DNA of 64,000 nucleotides from Sorghum bicolor (GCF_000003195.3 NC_012878.2:54994629-55058628); one strand, 5' to 3'; positions 48,376-60,341 are shown, numbered from the stretch's first letter. The notes: generated from the sequence alone by a model not told the origin. Translations and numbers: made by a program.

Positions 48376-48706
48376 CAGGGTTAGCCTAGTGTTAGCCTAG
48401 TTATCTTTACTTTGCTGTAATTTACTTTGCTGTAATTGTTTTAATTACCTAATAGGTTCCTTGGCAGCCAAGTTGAATATGGTGCCTTGGCAACCAAGTT
48501 GCTGGTGGACAGCATCTCTAGTCTGTTAGAAGCTGTCAGGTTATGTTGGGGTGCTGTCTGCCCTCTAGGCTATATATGCAGCAGCCCCCTCACCCTTGTA
48601 TTGTGTGGTTCTGGTTTTGCAATTCAATACAATCCAAGCGGCCTCTCTTGGCCAAGCTGCCCTCTGGCAGTTCAATCCTATGTTTGCAATCCAGTTCACG
48701 CCAACA
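48373..48706 (+). repeat. 3' LTR of Copia element
   Basis: 334 bp. The 26 bp excess over the 5' LTR is explained by two tandem duplications near its left end, of 11 bp (around 'ggttagcctag') and 15 bp (around 'ttactttgctgtaat'). Otherwise nearly identical to the 5' copy. Confidence 0.95.
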
Positions 48707-48711
48707 CTTTG

Positions 48712-51700
48712 TAGGATTGCAAGTTCTGAAGTCTGCAGGCAGCTCTGGCTACAGGACTTCATAGGATCGCAAGTTCTGAAGAATCTAATAGCTAAGCGGC
48801 ATTTGGAATCCATGCTGCTGCTGTAATCGAGTCGTCTGCTCGTCGAATGCTTTGTTTCGGCCAAAATCCACCCATTATTCAGCCAGTGTATAACGTGATG
48901 CCTTTCTCTGGTCCCATGTCCTAACGATGTGTCTTTTTTTTTCAACAGATAGTGGTGAGTCCTATCCGAAATTGCACGATCCCAGCATGGCAGCATCCCA
49001 TGACCATGACGGTAAACCATGGGCTGGGAATCTGGGATTACTAATCACAATTCACAGGTGCAGCTAGCGGTCATTTTTCGAACGGAAAGAACACCGCGTC
49101 TCAACGAGTCCGTCTTCCTCGACACTGGAATCGCGGCTACGTACATCTTTAACGCCGGTCGGGCAGGGCAGCCCTCACGCGTACCAGCACGCCGTCATCA
49201 ATGTCCCGAGGTTTCTTCAAGGACGCGAGCCGTGTGCCGGCCGGCTGTACGTTACTCTGGCTGCTGCACGGATGAAAAACGATCGGTGGGGCAGGCAAGC
49301 AACGAGCATCCCGTGTGGGTGTTGTGATCTCATGTAGCACATCGCTTTTAACTGCCGGTCTGTTTGCTCTGCTGAATCTGTCTTATATATATAATATAAG
49401 TGTTTTTCTCTCGTAACAAATTAGCGAATAGTATTTCCAATTATGATCTTTTAGATAAGCGAACATGATGATCTCTTGTTACGTATAGTACTAGCGCATC
49501 GGATTCTTTCACGCGATGGGTCGACGAGTCTACGAGAGTCGAGAGGCAGTGAAGTCACGGTCACGGTCCATGAGCAGCTAGCACGTAGCAGTTGTTGTTG
49601 GGCGAGCGATCAGAGGTCGCAGCTAGGAGACGAGCCCGGCGCTGAATTTCTCCGCGGGCCCGCGGTAGCCATCGCCGAAAGCTCGAATCGCACATCGTCT
49701 GGTCCTCCACCTCCTCCGAGGCTGCTGGCTGCATGGTCCAGCTCCAGCCCGAGCATGACATGAGGGACGTAGAAGCCAAACGAGTCAACAGATTCCATGG
49801 CCGCGTCCTGCGAGCGTGACACAATTGACACTTGTCGGTCTGCATGAGAAGTAGACTCGAGAAAGTGTGGCAATGCAACGTGCCAGGAGGAGGAGCTAGC
49901 TACCAGCGGGTCATCAGATGAGTGAGTGAGGAGCAGCTCGAGCTAGGAGAGGTAACAAAAGCTGGCCTGCTGGTCTGGTAGGCTATCTATCGAACCGATA
50001 GACAGTGCACAGCTGCTGTCTGGTCTGACAGTCTGAGCGAGGAGCGGGGATTTGAGGTAAGGTTGGACAGCAGGAATGGTCCATCTGAGAGAGCCCGGAG
50101 CACCATATTATGGTGAAGGTTAGATGTGGAAACAGCTTAGATTTGGTTGCACGATTGCCTTTACGCTGGTCAAAAAGAGAGGCTTACTGTATTAGGCAAT
50201 GGCCCCAATACCCACAAAGGCTACTAGGGTAACGCTGATTATTCTCGCCTCCAGTTCACCTCAACTTTTCTTCTAGAAATTAAAGTAGAACTGCCTAGAC
50301 AAATGGAGCTGGCCGGCCGGGGCCCCGCCACGCAAGAAAGCAGCAACAAAATCCGGTCCGCTCCGTATATATGTGTTGAAACTTCAAAGAGCACGTAATG
50401 CTTTTGACCTTATAAAAGAGGGTTAGTTGGGTGCAAGTAATTAACAAGAAAAAAAAATAGCAGTAGCGGTGTACTATAGTTGAAGCGATTAGTGAACGAT
50501 ACGAGGCTGGTTGAAGCGACTCTCCCGGACCGCGCGCACCGTGACCACGTACGAGCAGCAGAGACCGGCCGGAGCGAGTGGTTCCAGCGGCCTGCACTGC
50601 ACGGTCGGTCGGCTCCATTCGAAGGCTCCGTCCGTCCACAGCCACAGACCACATCGCGCACGGCACGGTGGAGGGGAGGGGAGGACGCCGGACCCGCGCC
50701 GGCACCACCGCACGCATCAAACGACAGGAACGCGGTGCGAGTCGGCAGCCAGCCGCTTTGCGTTGGTTGGCTCGTTTGACCCGGGGACTGGACTGGACTC
50801 GTTTCGCCGGCCGCGGCAAATGATTAGCCCCGCGAAAGCGAGGCCCTCCGTCGTCGTCGTCCTCCTCCTCCCGGTGGCGACCGCACCGCACCGCACCGCA
50901 CGCTGGAAGGAAACGGATGGATGGAACGCACGGGGCCCCGCCCCGGATTCGGCGATCTCCCCCACACCCTCTGGTGCCCCGTGATGTGGCCGCACGAAGA
51001 CGCACGGCGTCCGGAGGACGCCTCGGCTGCCGCTGCCGCTGCCGCTGCCGGCCGCGGATTCCCACCTCCCGTATGTGCCAGCCCGTCCGTCACCAACGTA
51101 CCACCACCACCGGTTGGATCGGAGCGTGCAAGACCCGGTGCCCGGTGAGACCAGAACAACCACGCTACCCACTCACCGCGTGATTCACAGGTCGATCGCC
51201 GTGCGTGTGTTCCATGGAAGTTCGTTCGTTCATGCGCAGGCTACAAACACAAAAGGCGAGTATAAAAGGTTGACCCGTCCGGTCCGGTCCGATAGTATCG
51301 AGGCCTTGTTTACTTCTAATTTTTTTTGCAAAATATGAATAGTGATGTTTTCGTTTGTATTTGATAAATATTGTCCAATTATAAACTAACTAGAGTCAAA
51401 AGATTCGTCTCGTCAATTTCGACCAAACTGTGCAATTAGTTTTTATTTTTCGTCTATATTTAATACTTCATACATGCGTTTAAAGATTCGATGTGACGAG
51501 AAATCTGAAAAATTTTACAAAATGCCCGAGTGGCGTAAGCAAACAAACATTGACCCAAACCCGATGACGGGCCCGGACGGACGGCGGTTGGAGTCGACAC
51601 GACCACCGCAGCCGCAGCCAGCCACACACGCCGCTCGTGCCTCTCAACCGGACACGCCACGGAACGTTTTGTTTTTTGTTTTACATATATATCCGGCCGG

Positions 51701-52030
51701 GGACGGTCGTCGTGGCCAGCAGCATCATTTTCGTTCCCCCGCTTTCTTTCCTTCTTTTGGGGCCGCACGCAATTGGCGTGCGTGCGCCTTTTCCCGTCCC
51801 GCGGATCGGCCGGTGCACGGGCAGTTCGGGCGCCGGTGGTGGTCAGCCGGTCAGGTGCGCCGAACAGGCCGCCGGCCAGAAGATCCGGCTGAGGAGCAGG
51901 CGCCCATTTTTGCCAGTCGCCGCTGCTGGAGCGTGGAACAGGATGCTCGCTTTCTGCGTCCGTCTTTCCATCGTGCGCCGGGGATTCGAAGCAACGCCGT
52001 TCAGTTCTTTCAAAGGTCACGGATCTTTTT

Positions 52031-52062
<32 letters not shown>

Positions 52063-53565
52063 CTGGTCGTGAACGCGTCGAGATTTGTTCAGTATTGTAT
52101 TTGCAGCAAAGCGAGCACTGCTTTTTTTTTCGTTCAGGAGGAGATCAGGACTGACTGACACTGACTGGTTAGCATATATCCGTTGTAGTATACTCTCAGC
52201 ATGAACAGCGCACTGTCACAGCACGAACGTTTGCAGTGCTAGCTCTCTATTACACTAGTAGGAGTACTTGCATTTACGCCGCTGTTACGGAATACCGGTA
52301 CGGGCTGTCCTCACTAGCGCACTAATACTAGAATTAAGACGGACATAATTCGGGGAAGGGATGTCCTGGGAAGGCCATCAATACGACCGTTACCAACATC
52401 GCATTCTCCAATCTCCAGTGACGAGAGTGAGCAGACAGAGAGTGTGTCCGCAGACCACAGTCGTCCTCGATCTACCCTGTGATTGCTACTACGGCGCAGT
52501 AAAATTTACCGTGAATTCACCTGATCGTTCCACTTGAATACATTCTTATTTTTCCCTTTTTTTTTTTGATGATGAAACGGATTCAGCTAGGGTAAATTCG
52601 GCATTATTCAGAGGTGGTAATGAATGCCCGTGTGAAACCGTTACAGAGCTTTGTCCGATCTACCGGGGGCCGCTTGTCGATTCATCCGGCCTTACCTTAC
52701 CCCTGCCTTCAAAATGTGACAGCCACAGCCAGCAGAAAACCGCCAGTTCCATGGGGGTAATCAGTTCAACACCTTCAGCAGAGTCCAAACCCCCCAAGAG
52801 GTTAGGACAACAAAGCTTGGTCGCAACCACACGTAAAACAGGAGGTGCGGTTCAAGTTTCTACTAGTAGTACCAACTAACAGCGATACCTTTCTGTCCTC
52901 CGTTTCATTATTACAGTAATTTATTATTTACAAATGCGAAAGGCATTGACTCGGCAGACGGCAGCGACCGGCAGGCACAGCACAGGCTTCTCCGCCCGCC
53001 TTCAGCAAAAGTCTCGTGACGACGCCGGCGGAAAAGCACGAGCGCACCACCACCGCGCCCCGCCGGCTTTCTCTTTCTCACTGCTTCCACTTTCTGAATT
53101 CCCAACCTTCGTTCATGCACCTTCCAGTACCAGGGCATGCTGCTAGTGCTAACGACATTTTTGATATTTTGACGGCTAGTTCTATAGTGTTTTTATTTAT
53201 ATTTGATAAATATTGTTCAATTAGGATGAATTAGGCTTAAAAATTCGTCTAGTAAATTATAAACAAACTGTGTAATTAGTTTTTATTTATTTATACTTAA
53301 TGTTTTATGTATTTGTGTCATAAAATTTGATGAGACTAGAAATCTAAAAAAAAATGTATTTTTTTTGGAACTAGGCCCTTATAGTATTTTTACTGTTGTT
53401 TTTTTAAAAAATATCCCTATAGTGGGAGTGCTAGGCTGGTACGGCGAATAGCCTTGACAACGAGGCAGCCTGTGCAGTGCCGACTGCCGCCGAGAGCTGC
53501 GACTCTGCGAGTGCACTGCTGCGCAGTCACGGCTCACGCGCCTCGCGGCACAGGCGACGGAGGGA
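48712..53565. other. Intergenic, no gene recognised; two MITE relics
   Basis: Begins with a short diverged direct repeat ('aggattgcaagttctgaag' at 48713 and 'aggatcgcaagttctgaag' at 48763). GC-rich patches at about 50500-51180 and 51580-52000 have overlapping open frames on both strands but no recognisable domain or splice pattern. Relics of the GGCCTTGTTTAGTT MITE family lie at about 51302-51520 and 53170-53385. A (GT)n/(GC)n tract lies at about 52030-52060. Confidence 0.55.
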
Positions 53566-53751
53566 TGTTTGGTTGTTAGGGCATTAGTCTACCATAACTA
53601 ACTTTAGGTAAGTGTGGTAAGCCATAAAAAGTGTAGCTAGTAAATTGGTTACCACATTTTGTCATATCTAAAGGAATCTTGCCACACTTTTTAACTCTAT
53701 GACCTGTAGAGTCTAAAAAAATCATGCTTAAGCTTAGTTGTCAACCAAACA
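53566..53751. mobile_element. MITE-like element with TGTTTGGTTG ends
   Basis: Starts 'tgtttggttgttag' and ends 'agttgtcaaccaaaca', an inverted pair of about 10 bp. The solo LTR is inserted exactly at this right end. Its interior 'gtgtggtaagccataaaaagtg' is non-coding. Confidence 0.5.
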
Positions 53752-56700
53752 TGAAACGATCTAGATTTTCACGAAGGGAAATCCCCAGATTCGAATTGTA
53801 AAACGAATTAACGCGCGAAGGAGTCAATTCGAAATACCCGAATTTCAGCTGTTATACAAGTCATACACGAACAAAAGAGAGTATAAGAGGGGTTTACTCA
53901 TTATTACATCGCCACTTGGCGGAATCACACTCACACACACAACATACGGAACAGCATCGGGTAGATAGCGAAGGCGCGAACTCCGGATCCTCCAAACTTG
54001 AGCGCAGGATGAGACACCTACTCCTCCCAATCGTCGCCCGCGTAGTCGTACTCAGGCTCGGAACCTGCTGCCAAAGTATCAGTACGATTTGTACTGGCCA
54101 CTGGCTCCCACCCTATGCTTTTTGCGAAGCTTTGTGGTAGGTGGAATGCAAGGGTTTGAATCAAAAGACCTAATATATGGCTGTAGTTTCCTATGCGAAT
54201 ACGTCAAGTTTTATAATAATAAGTCAACTTTTATTCCAACACCTTTCACACACATTCTCCCATCCCAGCACACACATCTCACCACACTCTCACTCACTAG
54301 GCGGCAAGGACGACTCCCGCTCGTGCCTTGCCTCAGCGGCCAACGCCGGATCCAACACAAACCCAGGGGAAGGTAGAAAGGACTCCTCTCTCTAGTCAAG
54401 TGAAGCGGAAACATAGGAAAGGTCCATAGCCGCGAACGGCATATATATCGATCGATCAACCAGAAACTCTGCAGAGGTTTACACCACCCACAAGATCACC
54501 ATCATCGACGTTGTACATCGTCTAGGCTGATACCGGGCTGCCTTCCAACTAAACACGATGCCACCCTACCACTCAGAACTGGGGCCATGCCGGAGTACCA
54601 CCGGCATGCTGAGACTGTGAGACGTAGTACCGGGCCCCCAAGGTCACTACGCTGTCTTAGGAGGGTGTGGGTCTCATGCCCGTACCTCCCTACACTGTCC
54701 GCTAACAACCTAGTAGTAGTGGCACCGCCCTAGCTGGTCGTACATCCGTCCCCCTCCCATGAAGGCGAGTGAGGGTGTAAGGATTCCTACGAACCGGTTC
54801 CCAGAACTCATGAGTCCTTAGGAGGACCGAACAGGACAACTTCACGTGGGGTCGGCTGATGCCCCGCTCATCGGAACACCCAGTCACCCCGTGCTAAACA
54901 GCACCTCCCATCCCGGCGCTTCGTCCCACGAAGACACTCCACTCCGGGACCTCTCCCTGTCACGTGTGCCCGCCACAGGCATCTCTCTTGGGAAACGCCC
55001 AGGTAGCATTTCCCGGCAAGACTCGTCCCCAAGACTCGTCGTACATTCCTGCTCGGTCGACTCAACCCTCACCACACACCCAAAACACACGCCAAGATCT
55101 CCCCAAAATCCGATATCGGCATTCCATGCCTTAACCAACCCAACAACTGTCCACCAAGCATCACATCACAGATATAATGCAGAGTAGAGTACCAGTAGTA
55201 AAATGCGAACTTCTAACCTAACTGCGGGTAAGCAAGGGTAGTAGGTTACGACAAGGTAACGGCTCACAAGCATTTTCTACCATGCATCCTATCTCAGATT
55301 ATTGCATAAAAGTAAAGCGCTAGCTTCTACATTCATGGCATGACTAATAGGATTCTACGAGGTTGGGTGGGACGTGGCACCTGGCAAGTCGTCCTCGAGC
55401 TCCTCAGTGTAGTCGGGGTCGTACTCCTCAGTCGTCGGCTCCTCCGGGTCTGTCAAACGAGACATATGGTCGCAATAAGCGACTCCTATAGATATCACAA
55501 AAATCCAATAGAAGAATCGAAAGAACCAAATGCACTCATAAATAAGCCTAAGACGTAGAGCTTCTTTTTATAAGAATTTAGATACTTGGTTTGTATTTTT
55601 CGGAATCCATTTGGGGTTTTAAAAGATTTATGCAAGCTATAAACTTGGAAAAAGAAAAGAAAAAGGGGCAGGGAGACAGATCCGCGGTTTGGGCCTCAAA
55701 CCAGCCCGCGCGGCGGCGAGGGGGGGTGGAAAGCCGCGGCGGCTTGGTGGCTCGGCCCAGAACAGCCTGGCGCGGCGGCCTGCTTGCTGGGCTAACACTG
55801 CTGGGCCTTGGCCTTGTGCTGGGCCGGCCCAGCGACCAGGTAGCAGGGGTGCGGGAGCGGTGCTGGGCCAGGCTCGCGGTGCGTGGACGGCCCGAATCTT
55901 TCCCCCTTTCGGTCCAAGACGCACCGAGAGCAGTCGGGGGCTCTCCCCCTCCTTCTCCACGGCATCCAGGGGCAGCGCGGCGGTCTGGCGACGCTCCGGC
56001 GACCACCTCGCCCGGCCGACGCCTCCCCTTCCCAAACCCAGCAGCGCACCCACTCATCCTTCCACTGCGCGAGTCAAGGACGTTCTTCTCCCTCTCCATG
56101 CGTTCTTCTGTGTCTTTGAACGCGCCGTGCCGTGACAGAGACCCGCCATGGCAGGCACGCGGCTGCGTCTCGTGACCAGGTGCCCTCCGTGCTCTCCTCT
56201 TGGCTTTAGCATGCGCATGGTGTGCCCTAGGTCGGTGCGAATCCCCCTGCGGCATTCGGGGCTCTCTAGCGCTGCTCCTAGGCCAGAACGGGGTGAGTGT
56301 AGTGGGGTGTCCGCGTTCACGGCGATCGCGGCGCGGACGTGCCGGTCTGGACGTGCGCAGCGCGTCGAGTCGAGCGCACGGGCGGTGTTTGCGCGAGGCA
56401 GGCGTGAAGGCGGGTGCGAGGGACGCGCAAAGGTTGTGCCTTGGTCCTTCTTCGGCTTGTTCGCCGTGGCGGCTTCGGTGGGTGTTCGGGCCGTGACGCC
56501 GGTGTTCTCGCGCCCTCGCGGCTTAGCGGGGCCGCCCTTGCTTGCATCGGTGTGGGTGCGTTCGTGTGCGAGTGAAGGGGGAAAAGGCTTCACCTTGGCT
56601 AACTCCCCGGTCCGGGTGCCTTGGTGGTCGCCGTGGTGCGCTTCATGGCGTCGGGCATCATTCCAGAGAGGACGAACTCACCGTGGTGGCGGTGCAGGCC

Positions 56701-57862
56701 GGATGGTGGTGCGGTGGCGGGGCGGTGCAGTGTCGATCGAGAGGCCGTGCCGGTGTTCGCAGTGCCGAGCCGGAATTCCGTCGCGGGGAAGAGGAAGAAG
56801 TCGGCGCGGCGATCTCCTCTGCTCCGGCGGCTTGGGCGGCTCGACGGCGCGGACGCTCTTCCTCCTTGCTCCTCCCTCTGGTGTGGCGCTTGGCGAGCGG
56901 TGTCTAGACCGCAGCGCGGCGGCGGAGTGGATGCGAGGCGCGCTAGGGCTCGAGGAATCGGATTTTATAGCCGACCTCGATCATGGTTCGCGGCGGACGG
57001 CGGGGACGACATCTGGACACGTGTAGGGCTTCGGCGTCCCCTAGGCTAGGGTTCGGGGGCGCGGGGGTGGTTGCAAGCGTCCGGGTGCCTCCCACTTCGA
57101 ACGCGTCCGGTCAAAAGGCGAGCGCAGTGTCGTCACCGTGTGCAGGGGCGCTGGGGAAGAAAAACAGAGGAGAGGGGGAAAAAGGTAGGAGATGACAGGC
57201 GGGGGCCACCTGTCATCTGCGCGGGGTGGTTTCTGGGCGCGGCCGGCTGCTCGGCTTGCGGGCGTCCGTGCGCGGTGTGGAGCGCGTGCTGGGCCGCGCG
57301 CGCGGTGCTTGCTGGCGCGGTGCTGGGCTGGCGCTGGGCCGCGGCAGAGTGCCCTGCTGGGCCGCGACGGCGCCTGGGCTGCTGGTGACGCGAGCGCGGG
57401 CGGGGTGCTGCGTGCGGGCCGCGCGCTGGTGCTGGGCCGCTGTCGGGCCGCGGGTGGGGCAGCGAGCTGGGCTGCGAGCTGCTCTCGGGCCAGATTTGCT
57501 TTTCATTTTTCCAGCCCTAGCTTCATCCGTTTTCTAATTTCTGCTAAGTCTATTCTCCAACCCCTTGATTCCCTAATTGCCTAACTTAGTTTCCAACTTG
57601 AGCACTAGCCAAGGGTCGGCTTTTGAAGAGAAAACACTAGTTAAATAAAGGTTATTGATTTTATTACTCATCACATAAAATCAATAAAAGCCAAATCATA
57701 CGTTGAATTAAATATGCATATGCTCAAATTTTAAATAGGCCCTACTTGTGCATCTACAGGGTGTTTTTCCTAGTATGAATTCATCAAACAAGGGTTATTT
57801 TTAGAAAAAAATTTCAGGTGGTATTTTTTTTGTATTTTTAGGAAAATTTCTGGATCGTTACA
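53752..57862 (-). mobile_element. Solo LTR, about 4.1 kb, probably Ty3/Gypsy
   Basis: The sequence runs from TGAAACGATCTAG to CTGGATCGTTACA, i.e. TG...CA ends with an inverted TGWAACGATC pair, and is flanked by a 5 bp direct repeat AAACA (53747-53751 and 57863-57867). No gag, protease, integrase or polymerase similarity is found in any frame, and no internal LTR boundary is visible, so the simplest reading is a solo LTR left by recombination between the two LTRs of one element. Minus-strand orientation is preferred because TGTAACGATCCAGAAATTTT resembles the start of long grass Gypsy LTRs (Retrosat/Tekay type). The very GC-rich open frames at 55.6-57.5 kb are composition effects. A non-autonomous element without recognisable ends inside is the alternative. 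Confidence 0.75.
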
Positions 57863-58078
57863 AAACACTTATCAATTTAGTCAACCTTGCCTAAGTTAAA
57901 GTGTGGCAACACCCACAGTTACGGCCGAAGCCAGCGATCGTAGCAAGTACGACGAGGCCCGCCGTGGGCGACGTCGCCGGACGCCGACGCGGACGCGACA
58001 GAACAGAGCATAGAGAATCTGCGGCCCACCGGCAGGGATGGGACAGCCGCTGCACCGGGTCAAGGCTAGGTTATCTAA

Positions 58079-58303
58079 TGTTTAGTTTGCAAAAATTTTT
58101 AAGATTTCCCGTCACATCGAATCTTGGTCGTATGCATGGAGCATTAAATATAGACGAAAATAAAAACTAACTGCACAGTTTACCTGTAATTTGTGAGATG
58201 AATCTTTTAAATCTAGTTACTCTATGATTAGACAATGTTTATCAAATAAAAACGAAATGCTACAGTATCCAAAAACAAAAAATTTTGCGAACTAAACAAG
58301 GCC
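58079..58303. mobile_element. MITE, GGCCTTGTTTAGTT family (inverted copy)
   Basis: Very similar to the copy at 34006-34231: shares 'gatttcccgtcacatcgaatc', 'tggagcattaaatatagacg' and 'gcgaactaaacaagg'. Ends with GGCC. Confidence 0.8.
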
Positions 58304-58373
58304 AAGTCAATGACTGCCGCATTTTCTTCGCTTTTCCTTTTTCTCGGCACAAGGATCTTTTTTCTTTCCTTTG

Positions 58374-58882
58374 GGCCTTGTGTAGTTTAAAAAATTTTGA
58401 GAAATCGATATTATAACACTTTCGTTTATATTTGACAAATATTTTTTTAATCATAAATTAACTAGACTTAAAAGATTCGTCTCGTCAATTCCGATCAAAC
58501 TGTGCAATTAGTTTTTATTTTCATCTATATTTAGTACTTCATGTATGTGTCTAAAGATTTTGATGTGATGAAGAATCTAAAAAATTTTGCAAGGTTTGTT
58601 GGGAAAACAAGGCTTTGGACACCACTGTTCCGATTCCCAAGCCATGCTCGTGACAGAACGAATTCACTGTACGCATCTCTCTCCTTCCCGGTTTTTTACT
58701 ACCAGGGCCTTGTTTTTCCAAAAATTTTGTATTTTTTTCAAAATTTTCGGTTCCATCTTAAATATTTATAAATAAAAAATAACTAATTATATAGTTTACA
58801 TATTATTTGCGAGATAAATATTTTAAGCCTACAAACAAAAATGTAACAATGTAAATTTTGCATTTGCAGCTAAACAAGGTCC
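58374..58882. mobile_element. Two further GGCCTTGTTTAGTT-family MITEs
   Basis: One copy at about 58374-58590 ('ggccttgtgtagttt' through 'gatgtgatgaagaatc'). A shorter or deleted copy at about 58705-58882 ('ggccttgtttttcc' through 'gctaaacaaggtcc'). With the copy at 58079-58303, three relatives lie within 0.8 kb. Confidence 0.6.
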
Positions 58883-59579
58883 AGTTGTTCCACATGGAGC
58901 AAGATTTGACACGTTCGAATGTTACAAGACGATTAGACTTACGTACGTGAAATCCCAGGCGTAAAATTTGACTTGGCACGGTCACTTTTGGTTTGGCCAA
59001 TTATGGTATTTCAAATGTTAACATATTTAATATTTATTATGTCTCTATATAAATAGATTTATTATATAAAAAAATCTACTGTATAATTAGCCTATCTACT
59101 CAGTATTAAATGTTAGTATCTTTTTAGATTTGGTCAAAATAAGAAGTAGCTTTTTTCAGAGTGGGTTCATGGTATAAAGATATACCAAAAAACAGAGGAA
59201 ACCGCACATAGAAATAGGAGTAGAATAGTGCACGAAAAAAAGGCAGTGAGTCATGACTCATGAGACAAAAACTGAAACAGAAAACCAGCAAGAAATTTTT
59301 AAAAAGCAACAAAATCTGTGATGAGAGAGAAGAGGAGAGAGGACTGACTGCATCAGGCAATCAGGCAGGCTATTCTAGAGAGAGAAAGAGAGAGAGGAAG
59401 AAAAGAAAGCATCCCACACCCAGGCCCACGCCACCTATACATCACCTCTAACCTCCCCTTCCTCTTCTTATTCCCCACTCACCTCTCGTCTCCCCACTGA
59501 CCCTCTCCGTGAAACCAACGCCCCCCCAGCGCCCGCCCGCGAGCGCGCGCGCGCACGAGAGAGACGAGACCCACCGCGA
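58883..59579 (+). promoter_or_regulatory. Upstream region and leader of the VQ gene
   Basis: AT-rich to about 59250, then a (GA)n-rich stretch at about 59377-59405, followed by a CT-rich leader without obvious introns up to the ATG at 59580. GA/CT-rich leaders are common in grass genes. No clear TATA box was identified. Confidence 0.35.
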
Positions 59580-60341
59580 ATGGAAGTTGCTGCGGCGAAG
59601 CAACTCCTCCCCATGGCGCGGGGGGTCCCCAACTCCCCGTCCTCCTCCACCTCCTCCTCCTCGCCCTCGTCCGCCGCCTGCGCCTCCCCGTCGCCGCGCC
59701 AGCAGTCCCAGGCGCCCGTGCCGCCGTCGCCCAAGCCCGTGCCGCGCATCATCGACACCACGCCGTTCCCCACCACCTTCGTGCAGGCCGACACCGCCAA
59801 CTTCAAGCAAGTCGTCCAGAGGCTCACCGGCTCCGACACGCCGCCGACGCCGGCGGCGGCCCAGCAGAAGCCCGCCAAGAGCAGCCACGGCCATCACCAC
59901 CACCACCACCACCACCACCACGGCGGTGGCAGCGGCCTCGCTAGCGGTCCCAAGAAGCCGGCCTTCAAGCTCTACGAGCGCCGGATCGGCAAGAACAACC
60001 TCAAGATGATCGCGCCGCTGGCGATGGCAGCGGCCGCGGCCGCGGGCGCGTCGCCGAGGAAGGCGGCGCCGGAGGTGCTGTCGCCCAGCGTGCTCGACTT
60101 CCCGTCCCTGGCGCTAGGGAGCCCCGTCACGCCGCTGCTGTCCGACCCCTTCAACCGGTCGCCGCCGTCGGCGGGCGAGGAGGACGAGGCCGCCGAGCGC
60201 GCCGCCATCGCGCGGAAGGGCTTCTTCCTGCACCCATCGCCGAGGGCCGCCGCCGAGCCGCCGCGGCTACTGCCGCTGTTCCCCGTCACGTCCCCCAGGG
60301 TGGCGCCCTCACCCGCCGCCGCGCCGTCGCCGTTGCAGTGA
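59580..60341 (+). CDS. VQ-motif protein
   Basis: Single-exon gene, 253 residues. The VQ motif is FKQVVQRLTG at residues 75-84, matching FxxxVQxxTG; VQ proteins bind WRKY transcription factors through it and are usually nuclear. It sits in the context PRIIDTTPFPTTFVQADTAN just before the motif. Many Ser-Pro and Thr-Pro pairs, and the C-terminal LFPVTSPR segment, match the subgroup phosphorylated by MAP kinases MPK3/MPK6 (Arabidopsis VQ4-like). A run of ten His (about 105-114) follows the motif. FKLYERR and IGKNNLKM segments around 127-142 are conserved-looking. The N terminus is Ser-rich. The first in-frame ATG follows a CT-rich leader; no alternative upstream Met exists in frame near it. The exact family member cannot be named by reading. 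Confidence 0.93.
   Translation: MEVAAAKQLLPMARGVPNSPSSSTSSSSPSSAACASPSPRQQSQAPVPPSPKPVPRIIDTTPFPTTFVQADTANFKQVVQRLTGSDTPPTPAAAQQKPAKSSHGHHHHHHHHHHGGGSGLASGPKKPAFKLYERRIGKNNLKMIAPLAMAAAAAAGASPRKAAPEVLSPSVLDFPSLALGSPVTPLLSDPFNRSPPSAGEEDEAAERAAIARKGFFLHPSPRAAAEPPRLLPLFPVTSPRVAPSPAAAPSPLQ

Larger units (their letters stand above)
43308..48706 (+). mobile_element. Ty1/Copia LTR retrotransposon, nearly intact, same strand as upstream gene
   Basis: 5399 bp with LTRs 43308-43615 and 48373-48706, both starting TGACAG and ending CCAACA. A 5 bp target duplication CTTTG lies at 43303-43307 and 48707-48711. The primer binding site (TGGTATCAAGAGC at 43618) resembles the initiator-Met tRNA complement with one extra A. 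A polypurine tract (AAGGGGGAGAAT) lies directly before the 3' LTR. The order integrase then reverse transcriptase in the polyprotein identifies Copia. LTR similarity indicates recent insertion. Confidence 0.97.

Noticed and set aside
50295..52161. GC-rich open frames (256, 233 and 226 codons) on both strands
   Set aside because: Low-complexity Arg/Pro/Gly-rich translations without domain similarity; opposite-strand frames are equally long, which indicates composition rather than coding.
55578..57584. Open frames of up to 292 codons
   Set aside because: They lie wholly inside the inferred solo LTR and have no recognisable domain.
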